Origin: MFD04580-c1 sp963702995
Lineage (GTDB): Bacteria > Planctomycetota > Phycisphaerae > Tepidisphaerales > Tepidisphaeraceae
Assembly: GCA_963702995.1 (NCBI GenBank)
Contig: OY969783.1
Coordinates: 6,014,001 to 6,078,000 of the forward strand
DNA length: 64,000 nt
Direction: 5' to 3'
Shown: piece after piece, positions 44,788 through 53,166 of the stretch
Layout of the letters: each line of letters opens with the position of its first letter
How positions within the stretch are numbered: the first letter of the stretch is position 1
Made by a program: the position numbers and the translations under genes
The notes under the pieces: generated by a model
What the model saw: only the letters and a program-made list of their open reading frames with translations
Database searches by the model: none
Told to the model about the DNA's origin: nothing

Positions 44788-45318
44788 ATGCCACGAATCC
44801 TTCTGAACCGTATCGGCGACGATACGGTGGCGAGGTTGGAAGTGGCAGCGCGACGCAGGCATGCTGAAGCGAGACGGCTCGGGACGCACGAGCCGTTAGG
44901 GTCTCTCTACCTGTACGGATATACGATCGAAATTCGATTGAAGACGGCGTACTACCGGCTCATCAATGTTCCAGACAGCTGGAATCTTGATGCCCCGCTT
45001 GGAGGGGCTTCGCTTTCGCCGCGGTGGGCCGCGCAATCCCAGATCAAGAATTTGCTCGGACTTGCCAAGCCAGCGGAGGCAGGCCACCATCTGTTTGGCT
45101 GGGCGACGCTGGTGATCTCGACTCGCGCTGGCCATGCAACGCTGCGCCCATTCCTGCCAAACTTCGAAAGGCAACTGAGCAATCATGCACAGGCGGCCGG
45201 TCAACAGTGGAGAGAGATCCTTCGCTACCGAGCGAATCGCCCCTATGATGAGGAACTGAGCCCCGTTATCGACGCGGCAAACTGGCTTCGGGGGAACTAC
45301 CATCGTCTGTGGAGTTGA
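44788..45318 (+). CDS. Hypothetical protein, possibly HEPN-like
   Basis: No family is recognised with confidence. The 176-residue protein is mostly helical. 'YLYGYTIEIRLKTAYYRLI' resembles the central helix of HEPN-domain proteins, and an R-x4-H element occurs in 'EARRLGTHEPLG', the motif used as an RNase site in HEPN toxins. The rest ('HHLFGWATLVISTR', 'WREILRYRANRPYDEE') has no clear match. It is followed after three bases by a second unknown gene, so the two form a pair. Base composition here is less GC-biased than the surroundings, which suggests acquisition. The HEPN idea is tentative. Confidence 0.45.
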   Translation: MPRILLNRIGDDTVARLEVAARRRHAEARRLGTHEPLGSLYLYGYTIEIRLKTAYYRLINVPDSWNLDAPLGGASLSPRWAAQSQIKNLLGLAKPAEAGHHLFGWATLVISTRAGHATLRPFLPNFERQLSNHAQAAGQQWREILRYRANRPYDEELSPVIDAANWLRGNYHRLWS

Positions 45319-45321
45319 TCC

Positions 45322-45897
45322 ATGCAGCGCACGCGATTAGACCGTCCCCAGTCGGCCTCTGCACGCGTTCAAGCCGGATCCGGAGAATCAGCAACCCCTG
45401 GCTGGCTGACACTTCTTACGAAGCTCTTGGCTACACGCTTCAATAAGCCGCTGGAACTGCCTGATCTCCCTCTCGTGGTAGCTGATCGGATTCCACAGAC
45501 CAAATCAGCGCACGTGCTGGTGATCTGGGACCAGTTGAAAAATTTGTCCATCCCGCAACGGAGTCAGGTCGTCGCTGACGCGTTTGCACTCGCCTTCCCG
45601 ATGGAGGACGTGGTCGTTCGGGCGCCGATGGGCCTCACGTCGGGAGAAGCGTTCTCACAGGGCTACCTCCGTTACCAGATCATTCCCCTGGTCAGGCCGT
45701 CAGACCATGTGACTGCGAACCAGGTCCTGGACGCGATGTCGGCCGCCGGCGGCGTACTGGTACAGGTCGGAGGGGACCAACAGTTGCGATTTGCGACCCG
45801 GGCGCAGGCCCAGGAGGCCTACCGGCGCTTGGTGGAGAAGATTAACAAGCCGATCTGGGCTTTGAGCGAGGAGACGTCACTTGGCGGGGGCGAATAG
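45322..45897 (+). CDS. Hypothetical partner protein (191 aa)
   Basis: This is not recognised. The N-terminal ~25 residues look disordered. The remainder alternates strands and helices ('AHVLVIWDQLKNLSIPQRSQ', 'VVADAFALAFPMEDVVVRAP', 'ANQVLDAMSAAGGVLVQVGG', 'EAYRRLVEKINKPIWALSEE'), suggesting a small alpha/beta domain. It begins three bases after its upstream partner, with GGAG inside that gene's end, so the two are co-translated. A toxin-antitoxin or other two-component defence role is possible from the arrangement only. Confidence 0.45.
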   Translation: MQRTRLDRPQSASARVQAGSGESATPGWLTLLTKLLATRFNKPLELPDLPLVVADRIPQTKSAHVLVIWDQLKNLSIPQRSQVVADAFALAFPMEDVVVRAPMGLTSGEAFSQGYLRYQIIPLVRPSDHVTANQVLDAMSAAGGVLVQVGGDQQLRFATRAQAQEAYRRLVEKINKPIWALSEETSLGGGE

Positions 45898-45973
45898 CGA
45901 GGATGCCCGCCAGGACCGCCGAATCGTCGGACGCGGTGGGTCGGGCCGGTGCAGACAGACCGCGGCGCGATGA

Positions 45974-47256
45974 CTACGAAAATCGCTTGACGACGATCGA
46001 GTCGTTCTGGCCGCCGAACCCGAAACTATTCGAAAGGGCGACGTCAACGTGGGCCTTGCGGGCCTTGTTTGGGACGTAGTCCAGGTCGCACTCGGGGTCG
46101 GGCGTGTCCAGGTTCATCGTGGGGGGCAGGACACCGTCGCGGATGGCGAGGACGCAGCAGATCAGCTCTACCGCTCCGGCGGCCGCGATCAGGTGGCCCA
46201 TCATGCTCTTGATGCTGCTGACGGGGCACTTCCGCGCATAGTCGCCAAAGACGGTCTTGATCGCAGTCGTCTCGTTCCCGTCGTTCTCCTTGGTCCCGGT
46301 CCCGTGCGCGTTGATGTAGTGGACATCGGCCGGGGTCAGCTTCGCGTCGGCCAGTGCCTCCTGCATCGCAACCACGGCGCCGCGGCCTTCGGGGTCTTGG
46401 TCGGTGATGCGGAACGCGTCGGCCGTGCTGCCGTACCCGACGACCTCCGCCAGGATGTTCGCCCCCCGCGCCGGGCGTGATCGAGCGTCTCCAGGATCAC
46501 CATCCCCGCCCCTTCGCCCAGGACAAACCCGCCGCGATGGGCGTCGAACGGGCGGCTGGCGCGGGCCGGGTCGGCGTTGGCGGTCGAGAGGGCGGTCAGC
46601 CGGTTGAAGCCCGTCACGCCGAACGGATGGATCATCGAATGGGCGCCGCCGCCGATCATAACGTCGGCGTCGCCGCGGCGGAGGATCTCCGTCGCCTCGC
46701 CGATCGCCTGGGTGCTTGCGGCGCAGGCGGTCAGGCAGTTCATCGCGGGCCCCTCGCGCCGGTCATCAGCGCCAGGTGGCTCAGGGGCATGTTAGGCTCC
46801 TGCTCCAGCTCGCGGGTCGCGTTCATCAATTCGGTGGCGAGCTGTGCGAACTTCACCGTGTCCACCGAGGCCGTCGCGGCATTCCAGGCCATCAGGTTGG
46901 CGGATGTGAAGGCGTCGAAATCGAGGCTCCCCTCGCCGCTGCCGAGGTAGATGCCGACGCGGTCCAGGTCGAGCGCGGCGGCGTCGATCCCGGCCGCCTG
47001 CCACGCCTGGGCGCAGGCGGCGAGCGCGAACTGCGAGTTGCGGCCGGCCACTTCGTGCCCGCGCACGTCCGGAACGTGGTCGGCGAGCCGAAACGACTTC
47101 ACTTCCGCGCTGATGCTGGTGGGGAACGTTGAGGCGTCGAAGAGCGTGGTCGGGGCGATCCCCGATTCGCCGGCGAGCAGGCGCTTCCAGACGGACTCGA
47201 ATCGAGTGACCCATCGGGGTCACCCATCCCATTCCGGTAATCACGACACGGTTCAT
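45974..47256 (-). CDS. Beta-ketoacyl-ACP synthase (FabF type), three apparent frameshifts
   Basis: This is a condensing enzyme of type II fatty-acid or polyketide synthesis. Pieces in different frames add up to a full-length ~427-residue FabF: 'MNRVVITGMGWVTPMG', the middle 'GIYLGSGEGSLDFDAF', the nucleophile region 'NCLTACAASTQAIGEA', then 'NAHGTGTKENDGNETT' and 'SIKSMMGHLIAAAGAVE'. The Cys-His-His triad is therefore complete. Breaks lie near 47205 (extra T), 46747 (a G/C run) and 46468 (a G6 run). All are single-base and explainable as sequence errors. It is the last gene of the minus-strand operon, and its partner ketosynthase upstream lacks both histidines. Confidence 0.8.
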
Positions 47257-47470
47257 AGCGGTTCCATTCAAAGTCGCGGCGTTTCGCCCAGTCACGGCCT
47301 CTCTCACCGATGGCGCCGCCATACAGCCCGGCGCAGACGCCGGCGACAATCATCAGAAAGATCGCCCCGAAGACGATGATCGCAGGGACCAGCCAGACCG
47401 GCCGCCGCGACGGCGATTGATTGGCGGCGTCGGGCGAACGGTAGTCGAGCGGAGCGTTGGGGTCGGTCAT
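47099..47470 (-). CDS. Small single-span membrane protein between the two ketosynthases
   Basis: The N-terminus 'MTDPNAPLDYRSPDAANQSP' is followed by one membrane helix ('VWLVPAIIVFGAIFLMIVAG' plus 'VCAGLYGG'). The stop codon used here lies 158 bases inside the neighbouring ketosynthase, in a part affected by a probable sequence error, so the true C-terminus is uncertain. I do not recognise a family. ATG 47470 follows the partner ketosynthase by 51 bases and is in the same operon. It might anchor the synthase complex at the membrane, which is speculation. Confidence 0.5.
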   Translation of the reverse strand: MTDPNAPLDYRSPDAANQSPSRRPVWLVPAIIVFGAIFLMIVAGVCAGLYGGAIGERGRDWAKRRDFEWNRYEPCRDYRNGMGDPDGSLDSSPSGSACSPANRGSPRPRSSTPQRSPPASARK

Positions 47471-47521
47471 TGATGTCAGTTCTTCACAGGCCGCGCCGCG
47501 CAAAAGGGCGACGGCGGCTTC

Positions 47522-48832
47522 TTATGCTTCAACTCGCTTGAAGACCAGGGCCGCGTTTTGGCCGCCGAGGCTGTAGACGCTGGACATCGAGACGTTCACC
47601 GCAGCGTCGCGCGCCGTCGGCCGCACGTTAAGTTCAACGCCGTCGATCATCTTTCGCGTGTTCACCGCCGGCGGAATGGTGTTGTGGTGCAGCGCGAGCA
47701 CTGCCGCGGCGGCATCCACGCCGCTGCCGGCCGCCAGGTTCCCCGTCTGGGCTTTAATCGGGGCGAGGGGGACGCGCGACAGCCCGCCGCCGAAGACATT
47801 GTGCAGCCCGGCCAGCTCCGCCCTGTCGTGCGACGGGATGCCCAGCCCGCACGGCACCAGCACGTCCACGGCGGCCGCTGGCAGGTTCGCGTCGGCCAGG
47901 GCCTTGGAGAGCGCTCGGCCATAACTCTGGCCGCGCGGGTCGGGGAGAGTGATGCTGTAGGCGTCCTGGCTCGCGCCGAACCCCGCGATCTCCGCATAGA
48001 TCTTGGCCCCGCGGGCTTTCGCGTGTTCGTACTCCTCCACGATAAACAGCCCGCCCCCCTCGGCGGCGGCCGTGCCGTCGGCGTCGGCGTCGAAGGGTCG
48101 GACGGCCTGCTCTGGGGTGTCGTTGTGGGTCTCCGTCACCCGCTTCAGCAGGATCTGCCGCATCAGGTTCATGGGGACGACCTTGGTCTCAGCGCCGCCG
48201 CAGATCGCCAGGTCGGCGTCGCCGCGCTGGACGGTGCGGAAGGCCTCGCCGATCGCCAGGTGGCTGCTGGCGTCGGCACAGGTGATGGTGTTGCTCGGGC
48301 CTTTCAGCTCGTGAATGATTGTCACGTGGCAGGCGAGCATGTTCGGAAGGTACTTCAGCAGCCATAGCGGGGTGAGCTGGCTCATTCCTTCGGTTCCCCA
48401 GCGCTTCAGGTCGAGCTTGTTCTGAGCCTCTTCGGCGCGGGCGGCAGTCATTGCGACGGTGAGTTCGTTTAGATCAACGCTGATGAGCCCCGCTCCGATA
48501 TTGCACCCGAAGCGGCCGGTGGGGATGGAGGGCGTATCGGTGTACGCCCGCGATTTCAGCCCGGCGTCCTTGAACGCGTCGTCGGCGGCGACCACGGCCA
48601 GCTCGATGTCGCGCGCCATGACCTTCGTCGCCTTGCGGTAGCTCTTGGGGACGTAGTCCGTAATCTTGTAGGCGGGCACTTCGCCAGCGATCTGGGAGGA
48701 GAAGCCGGACGGGTCATACGCCCCGATCCGCCTCACGCCGACCTTCCCCTCGATCAAATTCCCCCAGAACGCCGTCGCGCCAATGCCGATGGGGGAGATG
48801 ACGCCGATGCCCGTAATGACGACTCGTCGCAT
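47522..48832 (-). CDS. Ketosynthase homologue lacking catalytic histidines
   Basis: This full-length FabF-like protein (436 aa) starts 'MRRVVITGIGVISPIG' and keeps the nucleophile area as 'NTITCADASSHLAIGEAF' (Cys present). The usual NAHGTGT is replaced by 'VPCGLGIPSHDRAE', and the K-x-x-x-GH-x-x-AAG motif is 'KAQTGNLAAGSG', so both decarboxylation histidines are missing. It therefore resembles a chain-length-factor-like partner more than an active condensing enzyme. That differs from classic KS-beta subunits, which lose the Cys. It pairs with the complete ketosynthase downstream in the same operon. Confidence 0.82.
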   Translation of the reverse strand: MRRVVITGIGVISPIGIGATAFWGNLIEGKVGVRRIGAYDPSGFSSQIAGEVPAYKITDYVPKSYRKATKVMARDIELAVVAADDAFKDAGLKSRAYTDTPSIPTGRFGCNIGAGLISVDLNELTVAMTAARAEEAQNKLDLKRWGTEGMSQLTPLWLLKYLPNMLACHVTIIHELKGPSNTITCADASSHLAIGEAFRTVQRGDADLAICGGAETKVVPMNLMRQILLKRVTETHNDTPEQAVRPFDADADGTAAAEGGGLFIVEEYEHAKARGAKIYAEIAGFGASQDAYSITLPDPRGQSYGRALSKALADANLPAAAVDVLVPCGLGIPSHDRAELAGLHNVFGGGLSRVPLAPIKAQTGNLAAGSGVDAAAAVLALHHNTIPPAVNTRKMIDGVELNVRPTARDAAVNVSMSSVYSLGGQNAALVFKRVEA

Positions 48833-48948
48833 GGGTTCGTGGCGAAGGGTAAGTCCGCCGACTCCGTTATTGAAGGCGATCGCGAAATTCGAAGCTGATG
48901 CTCGAAGGATGCGGGAGGCGCCGGAGGCCCCGGGCCAGTATTGTAGGT

Positions 48949-49449
48949 CTACAACGTGATGCCGGCCGCACTTCGGTAGGTCTTCAGCAGCTCGGTAAAC
49001 TGCTCGGTGAAAACGAAGTTGTGCGCGGGGAATTCGAGCCCCGCCATGTTCTGATCGATATGGCTGAACATGAGCTCGATGTCCGCCACGGGCTCGGGCT
49101 GCGTGGCGCCGCCGGGGGTCGCCGTGACGACTCCGCTGATGGACGCGCCAGCGTCACTCAACTGGTCGATTTTCGCGGCGTAGGTGATCATTTCACCCGG
49201 CCGCACCAGGCGGTGGAAGGAAGCCTTGCCGATCTTGGCGAGGATGACCTTCTCCGCGAAGTTGCGTGCTTCGCCGACCAGGATGCCGGCGGTCTGGGCC
49301 ATCCCTTCGACGATGAGGCTATGCGGCACGATCGGGAAGGCCGGGTAGAGGTCGTGCAGATGCTCTTCGGCGAGGGTGACATTCTTCACGGCCGTGGCCG
49401 AGGCGCGAGGCGTGAACTCGATGAATTTGTCGATCCAGATCCAACGCAT
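48949..49449 (-). CDS. FabZ-like hot-dog protein lacking the catalytic histidine
   Basis: This 166-residue hot-dog-fold protein is paralogous to the one at 50036 and the same length. The FabZ active-site helix region reads 'LYPAFPIVPHSLIVEGMAQT'; the position of the catalytic His (H-F-P in FabZ) is Leu, while the Glu in 'VEGMAQ' remains. It may be a structural partner, a dehydratase with moved residues, or bind a substrate. Start ATG 49449 begins 'MRWIWIDKFIEF', matching the paralogue's N-terminus. It follows the ACP gene by 47 bases and precedes the ketosynthase homologue. Confidence 0.75.
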   Translation of the reverse strand: MRWIWIDKFIEFTPRASATAVKNVTLAEEHLHDLYPAFPIVPHSLIVEGMAQTAGILVGEARNFAEKVILAKIGKASFHRLVRPGEMITYAAKIDQLSDAGASISGVVTATPGGATQPEPVADIELMFSHIDQNMAGLEFPAHNFVFTEQFTELLKTYRSAAGITL

Positions 49450-49496
49450 GCAGTCACATGAAAGGCGCTCGCTCCAGCAGGAGCGCGAGATCGGTC

Positions 49497-49898
49497 TCAC
49501 GCCGCCTTCAGCTTCGCCTCAATGTAGTTCGTGATGGTGTTCACCGTCACGAGCGACCCGGCCGTTTCGACCAGCGGGTTCTTTTCGAACTCGGCGAAGT
49601 CGGCGTACGGCATCCGCTTCTTCAACTCCGCCATGCCGGCGGCCGTGATCTTGCCATCCTGGACAAGCGTCGGGTCGTTCACAAGGCTCTGAAAATCCTC
49701 CGGGAACAGCTCGCCGCGGGGAATCTTGATCGCGAAGGCCTTTTCAAGGCGGAAAACGATGTCGAGAAAGTCGATGCTCTCCGCGCCCAGGTCTTCGCGA
49801 AGCGTTGCTGTCGGCGTCACCTCGTCTTCATCGACGCCGAGCGCGTCAACCAGAACGCCTTGAACCTTCGTGTAGATTTCGTCGCGTGACAATGCCAT
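49497..49898 (-). CDS. Acyl carrier protein with long C-terminal extension
   Basis: This 133-residue carrier protein has a phosphopantetheine attachment site 'LGAESIDFLDIVFRLE' near residue 40, the Ser being in GAESID. After helix II it carries about 45 extra residues ('GELFPEDFQSLVNDPTLVQD' and 'MAELKKRMPYADFAEFEKNP') before the final helix, so it is longer than the ~80-residue AcpP type. This long form is known in operons of paired FabF/FabZ genes in planctomycete-like bacteria. AAGGACGGA precedes ATG 49898. It is the second gene of the operon. Confidence 0.85.
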   Translation of the reverse strand: MALSRDEIYTKVQGVLVDALGVDEDEVTPTATLREDLGAESIDFLDIVFRLEKAFAIKIPRGELFPEDFQSLVNDPTLVQDGKITAAGMAELKKRMPYADFAEFEKNPLVETAGSLVTVNTITNYIEAKLKAA

Positions 49899-50035
49899 GT
49901 TCCGTCCTTGGTGAGCGGGCGGGGGCGCCCGTTTTGCAATCATGCGCCCGCGTCGAGCGGGGCGTACCGTCCGATAACCCCTTCATCGGCCAACGACCGT
50001 CACCCCTTCAATTTTATCGGACGTCGCCCGACACC

Positions 50036-50536
50036 TTAAGCGATTGGGGCAGTCAATGAAATCGTCCCGCTGGCCTGCTTAAGCACGTCCCAGCGCAACC
50101 GGTTGTGGTCGCGGCAGCGCCGATCAACAGCGGCCAGTTCAGGCTGCTTGTCGGCGAGGTTGAAGCAGGCGAGCTCAATCCGTGCCGTGAGGGCTTGGCC
50201 ACCCGAGACCGACCCGGCCGCCTTGAACGTCCCGCCGCCTTCGGTCAGCTTTGCCAGTTCGACGTCAACCCGCAGGAAGTTCCCCGGGGCAACGAACTTG
50301 CCGTACTTCACGTTACGGGCTTCCTTTAACACCGCAAACGCCTTGTTGAAGTCGGTGCGGCGGTGGTAAAGCCAGGCGGCCGCCTGGGTGACGGCCTCGA
50401 GCATCATCACGCCCGGCAGCACAGGGAACGATGGGAAGTGGTCGGCAAGGTACTCCTCCGCGAGGCTGACGTACTTGACCGCAACGATCCGTTCGTCGGA
50501 GAGGCTTTCGACTTTGTCGATCAGGTTGAACTTCAC
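50036..50536 (-). CDS. FabZ-like 3-hydroxyacyl-ACP dehydratase
   Basis: This 166-residue hot-dog dehydratase would remove water from 3-hydroxyacyl-ACP. The signature helix reads 'DHFPSFPVLPGVMMLEAVTQ', with the catalytic His and Glu in place. Start GTG 50536 gives 'VKFNLIDKVES', matching its paralogue; further upstream codons run into the intergenic repeat and are rejected. It is the first gene of the operon and is separated from the VIT/VWA gene by 289 bases containing a composite palindromic repeat. Confidence 0.85.
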   Translation of the reverse strand: MKFNLIDKVESLSDERIVAVKYVSLAEEYLADHFPSFPVLPGVMMLEAVTQAAAWLYHRRTDFNKAFAVLKEARNVKYGKFVAPGNFLRVDVELAKLTEGGGTFKAAGSVSGGQALTARIELACFNLADKQPELAAVDRRCRDHNRLRWDVLKQASGTISLTAPIA

Positions 50537-50671
50537 GCGCGTTTCGCCATCGACGTCCGGTTCCGACCGTTCGCTCGCCCCGCCTCTCCAACGCGGGCCG
50601 GGCCACCGCATAAAGGGGGGAAGATGGAATGCTTGTAGCGGTGGGGGCGGGGCATTTCAAGGGTGGCGGCT

Positions 50672-50810
50672 TGGTCCCCTCTCCCGCTAATCCGGGGGAG
50701 GGATACGGAGGGGGGTCTTGCCGGGAGAGTAAAGCTTCCCCAACACCGCACTTCCGCTCCGACGCCCCCACGCCGCCCTCCCCCGGCGTACCGGGAGCGG
50801 GGGCGTGACG
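50672..50810. repeat. Composite palindromic intergenic repeat, copy 2
   Basis: A TGGTCCCCTCTCCCGC... block at 50672-50718 and a CCCTCCCCCGGCGTACCGGG block at 50776-50810 repeat the two-hairpin layout of 22535-22673. It occupies the gap between the dehydratase promoter region and the end of the VIT/VWA gene. Confidence 0.75.
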
Positions 50811-50825
50811 AGCAACGTTGCGTCT

Positions 50826-53117
50826 TTATTCCCGGCTCGGTGGGCTCTGGGGCGATACCGACGCATTATCCTGAACGGTCGTGTCGTAACGGACGCCGTC
50901 CGGAACGGGGACGGCAACGCCGACCGTCGTCCCGTGATCGCCGGCGGTCCGAGCCGTCGCATCGACCGCGATGAACGACGTGAAGGAGCTTACCAGGCCA
51001 TACTCCAGCGCGACGTGCCGGATCTGGTCGTTCAGGTTCGAGACGGGGTTCCAGACGGCTTCGTCGCCCAGGTCGGCGATTTTCATCCGGGCCCAGATCG
51101 CGGGGATGCGCCTGGCGTCGGCCGCTGCCGGGCCCATCGCGGCCGGGGGGGATTGCACATCGGTCGCGGCGATCGTTGGGCCGGCCGGCGCGTCGAGCAC
51201 GGGCAACGCTTCGATCTGCCGAGTTTCGGTCCCCATGCGGCCGCTCACACGGATCGGCCGCGGTTCGCCGACAAATCGTCCGGTCAGGATCACCGGCCGC
51301 CCGGCGTAAAGATCCGGGATCTGGCGCGGGTAGACGTCGGAGACCGACATCCCGTTCCAGTCGATCTGGACATCCGTCAGCGCCGGGCGGCTGATCCGCT
51401 CGAAGTATTTTGCCATGACCTCATCGGCGCTGTCATTCGTTCCCAGGTAGGCGGCGACGCCGCGGCCCATCTTCGCCATGCCGTCGAGCAGATAGCGATT
51501 GGTCGAGTTGCCCACCCCGAAGCTGAAGAGCCGCGCCGGCCCAAGGCGCTTGTGAATCTCGGCCAGCACATCGGCCTCGTTCCCGATAAAGCCGTCGGTC
51601 ATGAAGGCGACGTAGCGGGTGCGCTCCGGGTCCTGCGGGAACTGGAGCGCCGCCTGAACACCGGCGACCATCTCCGTCCCTCCGCCGGCCTGGAAGCCTT
51701 CGATTTGCTGGAGCGCGTGCCGCACGTTCTCGGGCGTCGCCGGGACCGGCGCCGGGAAGAGTCGCTCGGCGGAAGTGCCGAAGCGAACCACCTGGAACGT
51801 GTCGCGCGCATTCATATGCGTCAGTGCGTAGCGTGTGGCGGCCCGTTCCTGGGCGAGCGGCTCGCCCGCCTGGCTCCCGGAGACGTCGATCGTGAACACC
51901 ATCTCCAGCGGCTGGCGGGGAAGAAAGGCCGGGCTATCGGGCGGGACGAGCATCAGCGTGAAGTACCCGCCCGAACCGCCGCCGCGCCGGGCCAGTAAGG
52001 CGCTTTTCACCTCGCCCCCCGAGAGCTTGTATCGAAGGACAAAATCCCGGTTGGGAAGACGGTCGGAGGGGTTCAGCGTGACGTCGGCGACGCCTTCGCC
52101 TTGCCGGTGGACCTCGACCCGGTGCGTCTTGCTCTCGAGTGCTTCGATCTTCATCCCCGCCTCCAGGTGAACAGTCAGGGAGATATCGTGCCCGCTGCGC
52201 TGGTCGGGCCGGAGGTACTTGATTTCCGTCGCCTGGCCGGAAGCCCCGCGAGCATCGGTCGCGACGGCGCCGATCCCGCCCGTCGAGCCGGGCGGGTTGT
52301 AGCGCGGGCCGACGACCATGGGGAAGACGAACTCGTACGCGTCGTTCACGTAGGCCAACGTGTTGAAATAGTGGATGTTGACGTCGATCCGCTTGCCCGG
52401 CTCAATGTTGGCGATCGACTGGGTGAAGATGTTCGGCCGCTCCTGAGTCAGCAGCGAGGCGACATACCCCTGCTGGCGAGCCGCTTCGTACAACTTCCGG
52501 GCTTCGTCGCGCTCGCGGATGATGCCGCGAATGTGGCGATCGCCAATTGTCATGACGAAGTCGCTGACGGCCGCGTCGTGCGGCAGGGGGAACACGTAGA
52601 CCGCCTCGATCTTCTCGGAGAACGGGTTGACGAACTGCTGCGTCACGTCCACCGAGCCGATGTAGCCGCACACGTTCGCGCGCACGTCGGTGTGCTTGAG
52701 CGGCAGTGGGACGATCTGCTCCGATCCCGTTCGCCGGGTGACCAGCGACCCGCCACCCGGCTCATCGTCGGTTGCCGACGGCACCGGTTGCTTCGCGGCC
52801 TTTTCGATCACCCAGATTTCGTCCGGCCCAAGGTCATCGCCGGTCGCGGCATTGGCGTTTTTGACGGCGTTCCTTCCCGTTCCCCCGACGCTGGCGGGAA
52901 CAGAGGACGTGGGCGATGCGGCGACGGCGTTGCCGGGGTACTGCGTCGATAGGGGCGTCTCGCCCGCCCGCGGCGCCGAGCCGCATCCGCCGATCAAGGC
53001 ATCCAGGACCAAGCCGAGCCCCGCGAGAACCATCGGGATGACCAAGTAGAGGGGCCGACTCGAGGCGTACACGGTTCGGGTCTGTCGCCGGAGCAGTGGG
53101 GGCTTTGGGCCAGGCAT
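50826..53117 (-). CDS. VIT and VWA domain membrane-anchored protein
   Basis: This 763-residue protein has an N-terminal membrane helix ('LYLVIPMVLAGLGLVLDALI') ending in a lipobox-like 'GGCGS', so it is outside the cytoplasmic membrane. A VIT domain at ~150-300 contains 'VTQQFVNPFSEKIEAVYVFP' and 'YEAARQQGYVASLLTQERPN'. A VWA domain at ~430-600 has the MIDAS 'FTIDVSGSQAG'. These resemble inter-alpha-trypsin-like proteins and bind partners via metal. AAGGAG lies before ATG 53117. It is the last gene of a four-gene sigma-factor operon. Confidence 0.88.
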   Translation of the reverse strand: MPGPKPPLLRRQTRTVYASSRPLYLVIPMVLAGLGLVLDALIGGCGSAPRAGETPLSTQYPGNAVAASPTSSVPASVGGTGRNAVKNANAATGDDLGPDEIWVIEKAAKQPVPSATDDEPGGGSLVTRRTGSEQIVPLPLKHTDVRANVCGYIGSVDVTQQFVNPFSEKIEAVYVFPLPHDAAVSDFVMTIGDRHIRGIIRERDEARKLYEAARQQGYVASLLTQERPNIFTQSIANIEPGKRIDVNIHYFNTLAYVNDAYEFVFPMVVGPRYNPPGSTGGIGAVATDARGASGQATEIKYLRPDQRSGHDISLTVHLEAGMKIEALESKTHRVEVHRQGEGVADVTLNPSDRLPNRDFVLRYKLSGGEVKSALLARRGGGSGGYFTLMLVPPDSPAFLPRQPLEMVFTIDVSGSQAGEPLAQERAATRYALTHMNARDTFQVVRFGTSAERLFPAPVPATPENVRHALQQIEGFQAGGGTEMVAGVQAALQFPQDPERTRYVAFMTDGFIGNEADVLAEIHKRLGPARLFSFGVGNSTNRYLLDGMAKMGRGVAAYLGTNDSADEVMAKYFERISRPALTDVQIDWNGMSVSDVYPRQIPDLYAGRPVILTGRFVGEPRPIRVSGRMGTETRQIEALPVLDAPAGPTIAATDVQSPPAAMGPAAADARRIPAIWARMKIADLGDEAVWNPVSNLNDQIRHVALEYGLVSSFTSFIAVDATARTAGDHGTTVGVAVPVPDGVRYDTTVQDNASVSPQSPPSRE

Positions 53118-53166
53118 GAAAACTCCTTCCGATGATCGAGGGCTCGCGACGCGGGAGGAACGCCGG

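Noticed and set aside
45974..47256. Three separate short ketosynthase-like genes
   Set aside because: The fragments are collinear parts of one FabF separated by single-base shifts.
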